From contig NC_133538.1 in assembly GCF_048544455.1 (NCBI RefSeq), forward strand, positions 19,619,969-19,683,968: a stretch of 64,000 nucleotides of DNA, given 5' to 3'. Below, in pieces: positions 23,625-36,240 of the stretch. Source of the stretch: Silene latifolia (taxonomy: Eukaryota > Streptophyta > Magnoliopsida > Caryophyllales > Caryophyllaceae). Both the position numbers and the translations under genes were made by a program. How positions within the stretch are numbered: the stretch's first letter is position 1; every line of letters begins with the position of its first letter. The notes beneath the pieces were generated by a model. That model was given only the letters and a program-made list of their open reading frames with translations, was not told where the DNA came from and searched no databases.

Positions 23625-25359
23625 TGATGTGATCAATATTTGAGCATATTTAGTCTCCGAATTAGCCTCGTTCCTATGCTTTTTAGTGCATATTTGGGTC
23701 ATTTACTATCTTTAGTCCTTTGTTTTGCATATTCTTTGAGGTTTTGTATCCTTGGTAGGAGAGGAGTGCAAACCTTGCATTTTCATGGCAAAATAGAGCT
23801 AAATTGATCAAATTTAATGACCAAGCATCAAAGAGAAGACAAGACTAGAAGGCCTTTGTACATAATGTAGTAGATGGGCAATAATGAAGAAGATCCTTGC
23901 ATCCCCGACAAAATCCCGGAGGATTGTTGGAAGAAGAAAAGAAGAAAGGAAGAAATGGCAAGCTGAACCAAGATCCGAGTGTCTCACCCCTCAGGACGCC
24001 CGTCCAGAAGCTCCATAGGACGCTCGTCCAAACCACCAGGTGCTCGTCCAACACCTATACAATCTGCTCGTCCCGACCTTCTGGACGCTCGGATTGTCCT
24101 CTAGAGCAACACGTCCTCTTCCTTCTCCATTCGAGATGCGCATATTTTTGAAAGACTAGCTAAAAGGAGACCCGCATCTTTTCTTGAGAGGCGCGATTCC
24201 TCAAGGACTTAATCGTCATTTAAGCCCTTACTAACCCTAATTTGTGCACCTAATCCCCACTATAAATATCCCATTAGTCTAATTAGATTATCATGTTCTT
24301 CTTATCAATCTTTAGTGTAGTTTATATTATTTTAATCTCTCTTTAATCTTGTAATCAACTTCTAATCAAATATTAATACAAATCTCATTTCCTTAATTTC
24401 TCAATTGTTCATCTTTTATTTTGGGTAATTGAAGATTATTTGGGTTTATTAGGACATTGACAACCTTCCATTAATCATCAAGTACTTCTATTATTCTTTG
24501 CATTATTATTTTGGAATCTCCATTAGGTATAATTCTCTTAATCCCTTTTTAATTATTGTTAATCATCTTCATTTATTCATCATGTTTTGCTTTGTTAATA
24601 TGATTGACAACCTTGTTAACATGTTAAACTTGATAATGAGTGAGCAGTTTCCTTAACTAGGGTTAATGGGGAATTAGGGGAAACCAACATGGGGCATGAT
24701 TCATGCTTAATTTAATATGTTCACATAATTTATTTGCTTACTTGTTGTGATCTCAACTTATGCACATGTTATGTTTGATGAAATGTGAGCCTATGAATCC
24801 TTGCTTTTTTTACCCATCACTTACCTTTTCAATGAGACTTGTAAGACATAAACCAACTCAAGTCTCATTAGACCATGCATATAGTTGAGTAGGGAGGATT
24901 AAGTCGACTTGTAGGTGTTGTACAATCTAATCGATTCGGCTCCGGGACCCAAACCTTCCTAAGATTGTAAGATATAAACCAACTCGATCCTATCACAACA
25001 ATAATTGCTTGCTTATAATTTGAGAATATGTTTGTATGATCAATTCCCATGAATCCCCTATGAACCCATGACACCCTAGTGCTTTTAATCAATTGTTTAC
25101 ATCTCATTTTAGTCATCTTGCTTGTTTACTTTTATTGTTATTTAGTTTAGTGATCTTCTTATCTCAACCCAAATTGTGACACCCCTAGACATCACTACTT
25201 GCAATCGAAAATCCTACATTAATACCCGTCCCTTGGTTTCTGACCTTTACTTGCCTCTTTACTAGTAGTAGAGTTGTTTGTGAAGTTATAAATATTGTTT
25301 TGGTCTAGGTGCTCCTAACGACAAGTAACCGAAATCTAAGCTCAAAGTGGGCTCGACCA
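23625..25359 (+). repeat. ATH1 3' LTR
   Basis: 1735 bp, TGATGTGATC...GCTCGACCA, matching 5891-7610 end to end. One copy of the palindrome array has lost a base (spacing 20 instead of 21). Confidence 0.92.
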
Positions 25360-25369
25360 TACGTCAAAG
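25360..25369. repeat. Adjacent target-site duplications TACGT and CAAAG
   Basis: TACGT (25360-25364) is the right-hand duplication of ATH1; its partner is at 5886-5890. CAAAG (25365-25369) is the left-hand duplication of TAT2; its partner is at 49449-49453. Both elements therefore entered the TAT1 LTR five bases apart. Confidence 0.9.
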
Positions 25370-27748
25370 TGTGGACCATGGAAAAACGCTCCACTCAAAT
25401 GCTTTTTCAAAACATTTTTAATTTTAAAAGAGTCGCCACTAAATTTTAAATGGAATTTAGAAACCAATTTTAGAGATTTGAATTCGTGTGACTTTACGTG
25501 TTAGGAAGTTAATTTAATTTCATTAAAACAACACCCAACCCCGCCCGTTGCAATAACGGTCTCTACTAGGTGAAAGATGGCTATTTCGGAAAGATATCAC
25601 ATGCGTATGCAACCATTGAATTTAAATCCTATCATGCGAATTTCATTCTAAGTCGTTTAAAATGCATTTAATTTCGTCGAAGTGGTTTAGCATGTGAGGT
25701 TCATTGATTAAACTAGAAAAACACATCCAAAGAGAGGGATAGGAAGGCTTACGCTTAGCATAAGATGTATTAACAAACATTAGTGGTTAACTCATGCATA
25801 CAATATAAATTATAAATAAAGTAAATTAAAATCTAAAACATAAACTAATTAAACTAAGGATTAATCAAACAAAGTCAAAGAAGGAAGCAAATTAAAACAC
25901 AAAACCTGGACAAACCCGTGCACTGCACGGATCTGAAATTTTCGAAATATGTCAGAATCGACCCGTGCACTGCACGGGTTTTGAATTAATACATTGCTAA
26001 TTACAAAATAAATACTAAATCAATGCAATAAATTAAGAAAATCTACCTAAATTAAAATTACAAATTATAGGTCTGGAAAATCATAAAAAATCAATTTATA
26101 TATGGTTAAAAATAAATACACATAAATTAAATAAACTCGATTTATTAAATTGCCCTATTCCAACACGAGGATATGTAAATGAGACGGGGTGTACGACCGA
26201 CCGATATGGCGGATTTCTTTCCCATCTCAAGTCAACGCGGGTGCCGGAATTGTACTTTAACTCATACTCAAACTATTCTAGTTTCGATATTAGTTAGACG
26301 ATGTTAGACAATGGTTAGTAAATAAACAATAAAAAAAACGAAATAAAAAGGAGAGAAGGGAGTTTTAATGCACCCTCAACCTACATGAATCGTTGACACC
26401 GTCTTGGGTCGTAATCGATCGTAGATTTTATCTCGAGGGGCCGTCGTCGACGAAGACAATTGAAATTGAATTTTGAAATCACGAAACAAACACGTTCAAA
26501 AGGCAGACTTGAGCAGCGATTTTCAATCGCTCACCACGACTTCGTTTCTCAACGATTTTTTAAACCGAAAGATGTTTTTGAAACTAGAAAGACTGAATTT
26601 TGTGAATATGGAAACAAACTAGAAGTTTTAATAGGATTTGTGCACGAGAATCAAGGCCAAAGACCACGACAGAAACTCAAAAACACGATTTGTGTCCCTG
26701 TTTTCGAGCGGCTGTCACGGCTTTAGTTTAGGGTTTTTTGGACGATTGATGGTTGTTATTTGCAGTATGTTGTGTGGAGAACTTAGAGGAATGAATGTAT
26801 GGTGAAGGGGGGGGGGGTATTTATTAGGAGTTTCGAAGGGTAGAAGTAGGGCAACAAGCAGTCGGGCCTGTTTCGCATAGCTGCTGTCCATCAGCTAATT
26901 CGTGGGGTTTTTAGGGTTTGTATGGGGGTTTTCTTGGTGGTTAAGCTAAGGTAATATGGGTAAGATAGTAGGGTATGGTGTAGGGTTAATGGGCACGGGT
27001 TTGGTAGCTGTTTGGAGCGGGTTTTGGGCTCGGGATTGAGCACGCAAAACAGAGGGGGCTGCTTGTGTTGCGGGCTGTTTGTGGAGTATTTGGGACGGGA
27101 ATTGGATGGGTTTTGTGGTGTTCTAGGTGCTGGGTTGTTGTGGGTAATGTGGAGCACGGGTTGGTGGTGATGGGTTGCGGGTTTGGACCAAGTTTGAGTC
27201 GGTTTAGAAGGGCTTTCGATGGGTTATACAAACACGGGTAAAGGAAGGAATTGGGCTGTGTTGGGGAGTGTTTAGGACGAGATTTGGGTGTGGATATGGG
27301 GGTTCGAACTGGGGTTGAATGGGTAGAGGCCTAGGTTGGTCAGTGTACTCGAGATTCGTTCCAACTCGTGAAGAAAACGGGCTCAAAAACCGAGCTATAA
27401 TCGAGCTCCAAAACGCGTGGTTGAAACGAGTTTTAAATTTTCAAATTCGATTTTTCAAATCAATTAACACATTAAAATAAATGATTTTTCAAATCAAAAA
27501 ATATATTTTATTTTCAATAAAATAAATTTAAGAAAATAAATTCAAATAATAAAATGAATTCACTTAAAAAAGCTTTAATTTAAATATCATTTAAATTAAT
27601 AAAATACTCCGTCGACAACGCTCATTCCACATCGTAAAACGAACTCAAATAATGACAATGACAACTAATAAATACATGCGTCCTATCATCATCGGGTGTT
27701 TGTCGGATTTTCTATAAATTCCAATATCGACAGATATAGGTATCTACA
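25370..27748 (-). repeat. TAT2 3' LTR
   Basis: Plus-strand TGTGGACCATGG...GGTATCTACA, 2379 bp, with a G run near 26808-26818. It is nearly identical to the split 5' LTR, indicating recent insertion. Confidence 0.9.
25915..25977 (-). repeat. Paired palindromes CCCGTGCACTGCACGG
   Basis: Copies at 25915-25930 and 25962-25977 are 47 bp apart. The 5' LTR has them at 39534 and 39581 with the same spacing. Each is self-complementary apart from the centre. Confidence 0.8.
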
Positions 27749-27764
27749 GAGCCCCCACTTTGAC
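27749..27764 (-). other. TAT2 polypurine tract
   Basis: Sense strand AAAGTGGGGGCTC lies directly before the 3' LTR. Confidence 0.75.
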
Positions 27765-27995
27765 TGAGGCTTGGACAAGGCGAAAGTCAAAGTATACCCC
27801 AGGTCCCTCTCGACCTGAGGATTCTGCGGGTCGTTTATAGTCCATTAGACTTGCGTATGTAAGCTCGCTAGCCATAAGAAGAGATCATACCTGAAACTTC
27901 GTCGGGGATCAACTCTTGCTTCTGTTGCGTCGAATTATCATCGTTAGTCATCGACCCATAAATTGCATATATGGTGGGTTGAGCCTTATCCTCAG

Positions 27996-28043
27996 GCGCC
28001 TACGTATCCGTTTCTGACGGAATCAAACCCGCGTCGTAGTTCG
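27996..28043 (-). other. Conserved GATACGTAGGC box, copy 1
   Basis: In the sense direction it reads CGAACTACG, then GGTTTGATTCC, then GGATACGTAGGC, with a possible stem (GCCT...AGGC) just after. A second copy at 31055-31124 lies on the other side of the antisense gene. Confidence 0.65.
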
Positions 28044-28548
28044 GCTCGATGGCCCGTAGCTTTCACCGCTTCGGCTCGGATGCCAATATCCCATTGTTCA
28101 TGTGAGTAAAGACAAAACTTGCGCTTTGCTTATCAATTTCGCTTTCTTGCTAGGGAGAACGATTCACTGAAACTGACGTTTCTGTTGGGGAAATGTCATT
28201 TCCGTAGCATTCTGCTGTTGATCTTTGTTATGAGGATGCCATCCTGTCTGTTTTGTGGTGGTCTCTGGAGCCGACGGCGACAGAGCCCCCAGTTGGAGCA
28301 TATTCTGCAAATTTAATCATAATATATAGCACGCGATTCACGTAGCGACATTTTGATACTTGAAATGGTCATCGACCGAATTTTGATGGGTCTCTGGAGC
28401 CGACGGCGACAGAGCCCCAAAAAAGAAAAGGAAAATGGGTTATCGACCCGCAGACATGAACATTGCTTAGAAAAGGTGGGTCATTGACCCGAACTTTGAA
28501 TATCTCGAAAATGATTGGCCTCTTCGAGGCGAGAATTTATTTCAGTTT

Positions 28549-28710
28549 TCTGGATCCAAATGATTTTTCGAATCAACACATAATTTTATTTTCAATAAAA
28601 TTAATTGCGAAAAATTATTTCAAATTTCTGGAGTTAAATGATTTTTCAAATCAAAACACAATTTTATTTTCAATAAAATTAATCGCAGAAGTTTATTTCA
28701 AATTTCTGGA
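28549..28710. repeat. Two-copy 80-bp tandem repeat
   Basis: Both copies contain AAATGATTTTTC and ATTTTATTTTCAATAAAATT, followed by a third partial start (TTTCTGGAG). A related AAATGATTTTTCAAATC segment occurs in the LTR at 27480-27530, so the repeat may derive from LTR sequence. Confidence 0.7.
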
Positions 28711-29115
28711 GTGAAAGCGATGGGTAGACACGACCTTTTGACGAAAAGACTCGGACTTTCTGACCCGTAACCAATGTGGGCGTAACCTAATAAAATCCGT
28801 AAGTGTGTACGGGATGTTAATTCAACACGGGACGCGCAGGGGATGAAATTGTAAATTAGTCACTTCGGTGCACGAACTATGACAAATTCCGCAAGAGAAA
28901 TGAGCGAACCAAACCCGGGACGGATGGGGCCCACTTGGCGCGCCACACGGGCCCTACACGGCCGAAATAGAGGAGGTATGGGACTTGCTTTCTTATTTCA
29001 AAAAGCTACCAAACTTCCTAAAGCTAGTAGGCTTCCAAGTTTCCAAATTTCCTAGAAGATTTAGGTTTCCAAAACCTAAAGGAATTATACTTCCAAAATT
29101 CCTCATCTCTTTTCA

Positions 29116-29123
29116 TATATAAG
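29116..29123 (+). promoter_or_regulatory. TATA box of the antisense gene
   Basis: TATATAAG about 90 bp upstream of the ATG at 29209, on the strand opposite to TAT2 gag-pol. Confidence 0.6.
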
Positions 29124-29208
29124 GAAGGGCTAAGGGTTGAGATTTCCCACAATTTCTCAAACAAAATCTTTCGCTTAAAAGAATATCTTTCTTAGAAAAA
29201 AACTAGTC

Positions 29209-30901
<1,693 letters not shown>

Positions 30902-31289
30902 TTACTGCTCTATTATTTAGTATTACTATTATGCTTTTATTTGCTTTCCTGTTAGTTTGATTTGTAATGGGCGTCGCCCGGATTTATTAAAATAAAAGAC
31001 ACGTATTATTTATTAGAAATCCTCAGTTTCTGCATTGGATATTTCATTTTTATTGTGGTTGTACCCTTTTCAAGGGTTGCCTACGTATCTGCTTTTCAAC
31101 AGAATCAAACCGAGGTCGTAGTTCTCTCATAAAACATTTCAGGCAGTGGCAACAAATGCCAAACTTAAAACTTATTCAAATACATCACAATTCAAGTGTT
31201 ATTTCATAACTTTGAGAGTGAGGTCTTAAGGATAGTACTTCTTCAACTGATCCAGATTCGTTGGATTCGAGAAATCATTTCCATCCAAA
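30902..31289 (-). other. Spacer between integrase and antisense gene, with conserved box copy 2
   Basis: No gene. It holds the 3' end of the antisense gene and the conserved box at 31055-31124. Confidence 0.65.
31055..31124 (-). other. Conserved GATACGTAGGC box, copy 2, with hairpin
   Basis: Sense direction: GAACTACG, GGTTTGATTC, GATACGTAGGCAA, then a short stem (CCCTT...AAGGG) and TACAACCA. TAT3 carries two copies with the same order at 56538-56750. Confidence 0.7.
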
Positions 31290-31899
31290 TCACAAACGTA
31301 CCGCGCCTCCAGTGAGTATCTTCTTCACGAGATAAGGACCGGCCCAATTAGGCTTAAACTTCCCTCTTGGATCGACCGGTAATAGAGCCCTTACCGATTT
31401 GAGAACTAAATCGCCTTCATTAATTCCCCTGGGCTTCACCTTCTTGTTAAAAGCCCGCTCTATCCTTTTCTCGATAGAGCCGAACATGATACAACGCATT
31501 CAAACGACGCTCATCAAGTAACACCAACGAATCATATCCGGCTTGGACCCAATCCGCTTCCGGACCTCGGCTTTCGAGCAAGATGCGCAGGAGGGTACTT
31601 CCGCCGACTGGTTGTACTGCTTCCATCCCGTAAACTAGATAGTACGGTTGCCCCCGTGGCTGTTCGATGGATGTTCTATATCCCCACAACGCGAAGGGTA
31701 TCTTCTCCAGCCACTCCTTGTAATTGTCAGACATCTTTCTCAATATAGTAGCCACCGTTTTGTTAGCGGCCCCCACCGCTCCATTTGTCTGAGGTCGATA
31801 TGGAGATGACTTATGATGCTTGATTCTATACTTTTCAAGTATAACGGCTGTCTCGGCCTGAAAGTGAGTTCCATGATCACCGATGAACTCGTGCGGCAC
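31290..31899 (-). pseudogene. TAT2 integrase, C-terminal half
   Basis: Second part of the catalytic core and the C-terminal domain, which would join element cDNA to the genome. EFIGDHGTHFQAE holds the second catalytic aspartate position (usually SDNG, here GDHG). YRPQTNGAVGAANKT is the block that normally holds the catalytic glutamate (NG.VEAANK). Here codon 31773-31771 is GGG, glycine, so the D-D-E triad is incomplete. The downstream part includes PFALWGYRTSI and, in another frame (31499-31290), GDLVLKSVRALLPVDPRGKF and NWAGPYLVKK, the usual C-terminal domain of gypsy integrases. The frame change lies near 31450-31500. As it stands the enzyme cannot be active. Confidence 0.85.
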
Positions 31900-31917
31900 T
31901 CCGTACCGACGATGATG

Positions 31918-32454
31918 TCATTCTCGAATAAACTTGGCTACTTGCTTCGCATTTAGCACTTTGTAAGACTTGGCCTCTACCCACTTGGTAAAGTAATCAA
32001 TAGCGACTAGGATATAACAATGCCCTCCTGTTCCTGAAGGGTTTACTTTTCCGATGATGTCGATTCCCCAGGTTGAGAAAGGCCAAGGTGACGTCATGGT
32101 GTATAGCATAGAAGGTGGTACATGTTGAATATTCGCAAATATTTGGCAATTGTGACAATGCCGGACATATCTCACGATAACTGCTTCCATTGTTGTCCAA
32201 TAGTATCCTAACCTCATGATCTTCCGAACTAGCATGTGGGAGTTCATATGCTGCCCACATTCCCCGTCGTGGACTTCTTCCATGACCTTTTCTCGACGTT
32301 GTCTTGTCGACGCATCGCAACAGACACCCCGTGTCGTCTTCTTATACAATTGTCCATCGTTAGTTTTAACGAATTGGGCGGATAACATTCGCAATGCACG
32401 CTTTCCACGTGTATCGAGGTCTGCAGGGTATTCTCCCGCTTCTTTGAATCTCAC
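31918..32454 (-). pseudogene. TAT2 integrase, N-terminal half
   Basis: Zinc-binding HHCC domain followed by the start of the catalytic core. EEVHDGECGQHMNSHMLVRK supplies the two histidines and VRHCHNCQIF the CX2C pair. The core begins with PFSTWGIDIIGKVNP, which has the first catalytic aspartate (WGIDIIG), and AIDYFTKWVEAK. The frame closes at 31918. The other half starts at 31899 in the same frame, so a stop just between them interrupts the gene. Upstream it follows the second RNase H, as in other Tat elements. Confidence 0.88.
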
Positions 32455-32570
32455 AATGGATGCATACCAAGGTTCGCCGCTTTCCTCGCATCATCGCAAC
32501 ATTTATATAAGCCGGTGAAGACCTTCGTTCGACACACAATGGCATGCTATCCATATGATCGTGATGTTTA

Positions 32571-33030
32571 TCAACGCTGCCGCTTTTGACAAAAGGCGTC
32601 AGCGAACTGATTTTCCTCCCTTGGGAGGTACACGTATCGCACCTCTTCGAAGAGTTTTTCTAGCTCTTCTATCTTAGCCTGGTAGGGTGCCATGCTGCTA
32701 CTTTTGATCTTCCATGACCCCGTCACTTGATTAATGACCAAGGAGGAATCCCCGTTCACCGTCAACTTCATGACTCCTAACTTGTTAGCGCTCTGCAAAC
32801 CAAGTAGGCATGCTTCGTATTCCGCGGCGTTATTTGTGACGGCGAAGTCCAATTTGATCGAAACTGGTACGTGCTCTCCTCTCGGGGAAATGATAAGGAC
32901 ACCTATTCCGCATCTCATGTTATTCGAAGCCCCATCGAAATATAGATCCCATACATCATCTTCGACATGGACAATATCCTCATCCGGGAACGACCAAGTG
33001 TCAACAATGTCGCTTTCTTCGATCGGATTA
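32571..33030 (-). CDS. TAT2 second RNase H (archaeal-like type)
   Basis: Second RNase H, typical of the Tat lineage, placed between the ordinary RNase H and integrase. Its motifs are DLYFDGASNN (first catalytic aspartate), TNNAAEYEACLLGL (glutamate), VNGDSSLVINQVTGSW (aspartate) and YLPREENQFADAF (last aspartate in ADAF). All four acidic positions are present. It would help remove RNA from the RNA-DNA hybrid during reverse transcription. The open frame runs from 33116 to 32571, but the part before about 33030 is a shadow of the preceding domain. The TAT3 fragment at 56857-57584 is the nearest relative in the window. Confidence 0.87.
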
Positions 33031-33382
33031 TCGGCCAGAAATCGGCAACGACCTTTCCTTTTATCGCTTTCAGCGGCACGTATTTGATATCGAATTCCGA
33101 TAGCATGAGGGTCCATCTTGACATTCTGCCGTTTAGCACCGGCTTTTCAAACAAGTACTTGATGCGGTCCATTCTGGAATATATACTCACACTATAGCTA
33201 AGCATATAGTGACGTAGCTTCTTCGTTGCCCAGACTAAAGCTAGGCATGTCTTTTCTAATGCTGTATACTTTGATTCATACTCCAAGAACTTTTTTACTA
33301 AGGTAGTAAATTGCTCTTTCTTCTTTGTCAACGGTTTGTGCCAAATTGCTCCCATCGCGTATCTCAGAATCGTTAAATACAA
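32915..33382 (-). pseudogene. TAT2 first RNase H
   Basis: Ordinary RNase H domain directly after RT. Recognisable parts are KFLEYESKYTALEKTCLALV, WATKKLRHYMLSYSVSIYSR, LNGRMSRWTLMLSEFDIKYV and IKGKVVADF, all standard in gypsy RNase H. The domain start is spread over the RT frame (LVFNDSEIRDG) and this one, so a frameshift lies near 33300-33380. A second shift near 33000-33050 leads into the next domain. It would degrade the RNA template in the particle. Confidence 0.82.
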
Positions 33383-34230
33383 GATAGAGGCAAGCCGCTA
33401 CAAAGTGATCGAGAACTCGGCGAGAAGATAACACTTCCTTTATCTTATCAAACGCGGCTTGGCATTGGTCATCCCAAATAATATGCTCCCCAACTTTCAA
33501 TTTCTTAAAAATTGGTTCGCAGATCATAGTTAATTTTGAGACGAAACGGCTTATGTATTGCACTCGGCCTAAGAAACCTCGAATTTCTTTCTCGGTTTTA
33601 GGATGGGGGATTTCCATAATGGCTTTAATCTTTGATGGGTCGATTTCGATGCCACGGTGGCTAACGATAAGACCCAAAAGCTTGCCAGAGGTGACCCCGA
33701 ACGCGCACTTCTGTGGGTTTAATCTCATATTATACTTTCTCAACCTCTCGAAGAATTTTCGTAATGCCATCAAATGGTTATTACGTTCCTTCGATTTTAC
33801 GATCATGTCATCGACGTAGACCTCTACTTCCTTATGAATCATATCATGCAACAACGTCATTGTTGTTCTCTGGTAAGTCGCACCTGCATTTATTAATCCA
33901 AACGGCATCACTGTGTAGCAATAAGTGCCCCATGGTGTTGTGAAAGCAGTCTTGTGCATATCTTCCTCGGCCATTTTTATCTGGTTGTAACCGGCGTACC
34001 CATCCATAAAGGATAATAATGCATGGTTAGCGGTATTGTCAACCAAGATGTCAATGTGAGGTAACGGAAAGTCGTCCTTTGGACTAGCCTTATTTAGATC
34101 ACGAAAATCAACACAGACCCGAACCTTTCCGTCTTTCTTTGGGACCAGCACCACATTAGCTATCCAATCTGAGTATTCCGATACTTTGATGAACCCGGCC
34201 TTGAACTATTTATCAATCTCTTCTTTGACT
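33276..34230 (-). pseudogene. TAT2 reverse transcriptase
   Basis: Polymerase domain copying element RNA to DNA. The clean open part (34154-33276) carries MVLVPKKDGKVRVCVDFRDL, SFMDGYAGYNQIKMAEED, VMPFGLINAGATYQR and the catalytic YVDDMIVKSK with both aspartates. The thumb and connection continue with GFLGRVQYISRFV and EPIFKKLK. Upstream, AGFIKVSEYSDWIANV is in the same frame, but a TAG near 34208-34206 interrupts the part before it. No catalytic residue is lost in the core, yet the stop upstream and the frameshift into RNase H would prevent a full pol product. This is the only RT in the window. Confidence 0.88.
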
Positions 34231-34988
34231 TTCAAAGACCACTCGACGCATTCTACGTGGCTTCGCTTTATCGGTTTGAACCCGGCTTGATCGGAATCTT
34301 GTGATCTCGCGATTTCCCTATCAATACCCGGCATATCTTTGTAGGACCAAGCAAATACATCTTTGAATTCATTCAACAATTCAACAAACCCCTTCCTTTC
34401 TCATGGGATCTAAGGTTGTTCCTATCTTAAGCTCCCGAGGCTCTAAGGTAGTCCCCACATTAACAACTTTGGTATCTTCGATTACGAGCTTCTTTGGTCG
34501 TATTCTTCCAACCCTTTTACTAATCGGGAGGCGGTTCCACCTCCTCCTCTTCTTCTTCCACCTGTCTATCCTCGACCTCATTCTCAACGTTATTAAAACA
34601 ATCAATTGAATCGCAATATAAATGAGACAAGTCATAAGCAAACCGATTCATCTTATTATTGATTTGAAACTCGCGAAAATTGCGTTAACATTTGGGCCAA
34701 CCGATCGAGGTCGGTGGCGAGATAGAGCAGCGATTCGGGACAGCCCCTAATACCAAACTAGGGGAAGGTACGGAAAAGGAAAGACTGGGGAAGGGGTATC
34801 TTCGACACCTAAAACCCTAGACTTAGCCTTAGGACTTATGGCAGACTCAGACTCGGACTTAGACTCAGACTGAGAATCGTCACCAGGCTTGAACATTTGC
34901 CCTTCTCCAATGGTCATCTTGAAAAGCGAACCCTTGTTGTCGGTCCATTTCATGGTTTTCCTCCATCCGATGTATTCCTCTCGAGGAT
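34231..34988 (-). pseudogene. TAT2 protease-RT linker, degraded
   Basis: Pieces of the polyprotein in several frames, including KWTDNKGSLFKMTIGEGQMF and an S/E-rich stretch (34747-34953). No domain. It connects protease and RT. Confidence 0.55.
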
Positions 34989-36240
34989 CTACATCGCAAT
35001 GAGGGTAGATGGATCGAAACGATCACTCCTTACGATCATGTTTACCAAGACTTCGTTTGGTATTTCCGGCTTCTTTTCCTCTCCAAAGAGGAGACCCATA
35101 GCTTTCCCATCTTCGATCGGAACAGACTCCTTCTTTATTGTAGCTATTGCCATAATGTCTTCGGGAATATAGAAACAATCACGGAATACTTCGATTCCGG
35201 GGACTAGCTTGTTGGCCTTTGAGTTGAATAGTGGTTCGGGGAAGTCTAAACTCGGCATTTCCTCCCCGGCTTTCACAAAGTGGCCGTTTAGAGTTAGCAA
35301 GTACGACCCCATCTTGATGTCTCGGTCTTCGATCGAGACTCTCTTTCTCAGGGAGTCTTCTTCAGTTGGCTCATACCCGAGCCCGTATCTTGTCCCCTTA
35401 GGCACTGGCTTCAATTGAAATGCGTTTTCCCTTCGGGGGTATATGGAGTACCCGAAGTACTTTCCGGTCTTAAAGATTGTTTTACAAACACGGCTTCCCG
35501 TATATAAGTCCATATTCGGTGCCTCAAAAGTGGACTCAATTGCGTTTACTACCTCGAAACCACAAGACTCCAAGGCGGTATTATCAGTTTGCACTTCGGA
35601 AGTAACATCTCCTCCCGTCACAATTATAGGAGTAGCATCGATGGTCACTACCTCTCCCTTGAGAGGGATTTTAATCTTGCGATGGAGGGTAGAAGACACG
35701 GCTCCATCTGTGTGAATCCATGGTCTCCCGAGCAAAATGTTGAAAGATGAGGCAACATCTATCACTTGGAAATTGACCTTGCGCTCCACCTTTCCTACAT
35801 TCACGCTTAAAGTGACGAGTCCGGACACTCGACGCACTGTGCCATCGAAAGCCCGAACCGTTTGCGTAGTGGGTGCGAAGTCGCTTTTCTCGAGTCCCAA
35901 AATGAAAGCGGTCCGTAGTGGGAGAACATTAACTTCAGACCCGTCGTCGACAAGGGTCATTGGGAGTCGCTTATGACGGCATTCTACCGTGATGTACATA
36001 GCGAGACAATGTTGTGGCCCAAATGAGGGCAGGTCTTCATCAGAAAAAGTTACGGCATTAGTGAGCCGAGGTTGGTTTTGAGCAACAAATGAGACCACAT
36101 CATCTGGAGTAGTGTGCGGTGACACGGTCATATTCATTAAGGCTTGAATTAGAGCTTGTCGGTGTTCAAACGAGCTCAACATTAATTCCCAGATGGAGAC
36201 ATCTCGCCTTAGTCTTTGTAAATCGCTTGATGAGGGAGGC
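34989..36240 (-). pseudogene. TAT2 protease and flanks
   Basis: Starts in frame after gag with RRDVSIWELMLSSFEHR, a conserved Tat motif before protease. The retropepsin loop reads MTLVDDGSEVNVLPLRTA, with DDGS at the active site (D(T/S)GS or DNGS elsewhere), and FNILLGRPWIHTDGAV is the C-terminal strand. The open frame continues to 34989 through a region typical of Tat polyproteins (TRYGLGYEPTEED). The gag frame and this one overlap between 36347 and 36166 and must be joined by a frameshift near 36240. The domain itself has no stop. Confidence 0.82.

Larger units (their letters stand above)
5891..25359 (+). mobile_element. ATH1: Athila-like element, complete ends, lacks RT
   Basis: Plus-strand element of 19.5 kb including the ATH2 insertion; about 11 kb without it. 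It has two LTRs (5891-7610 and 23625-25359), a PBS, a PPT and a perfect TACGT duplication (5886-5890 and 25360-25364). The order is LTR, gag, protease, non-coding DNA with a second palindrome array, an Athila-type ORF, non-coding DNA, LTR. No reverse transcriptase, RNase H or integrase motif is present in any frame, so it must have moved with enzymes supplied in trans. Confidence 0.9.
27765..29108 (-). other. TAT2 non-coding region between antisense gene and 3' LTR
   Basis: No gene. It holds a conserved box (27996-28043), a duplicated GGAGCCGACGGCGACAGAGC segment (28267 and 28396), a two-copy 80-bp tandem repeat (28549-28710), and the upstream side of the antisense gene promoter. Confidence 0.7.

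Noticed and set aside
26800-26820. G run as a telomere-like or G-quadruplex element
   Set aside because: Single homopolymer absent from the other LTR of the same element, likely a length error or slippage.
28119-28316. Small plus-strand frame upstream of the antisense gene
   Set aside because: No conserved feature, and it overlaps the conserved non-coding boxes and repeats.
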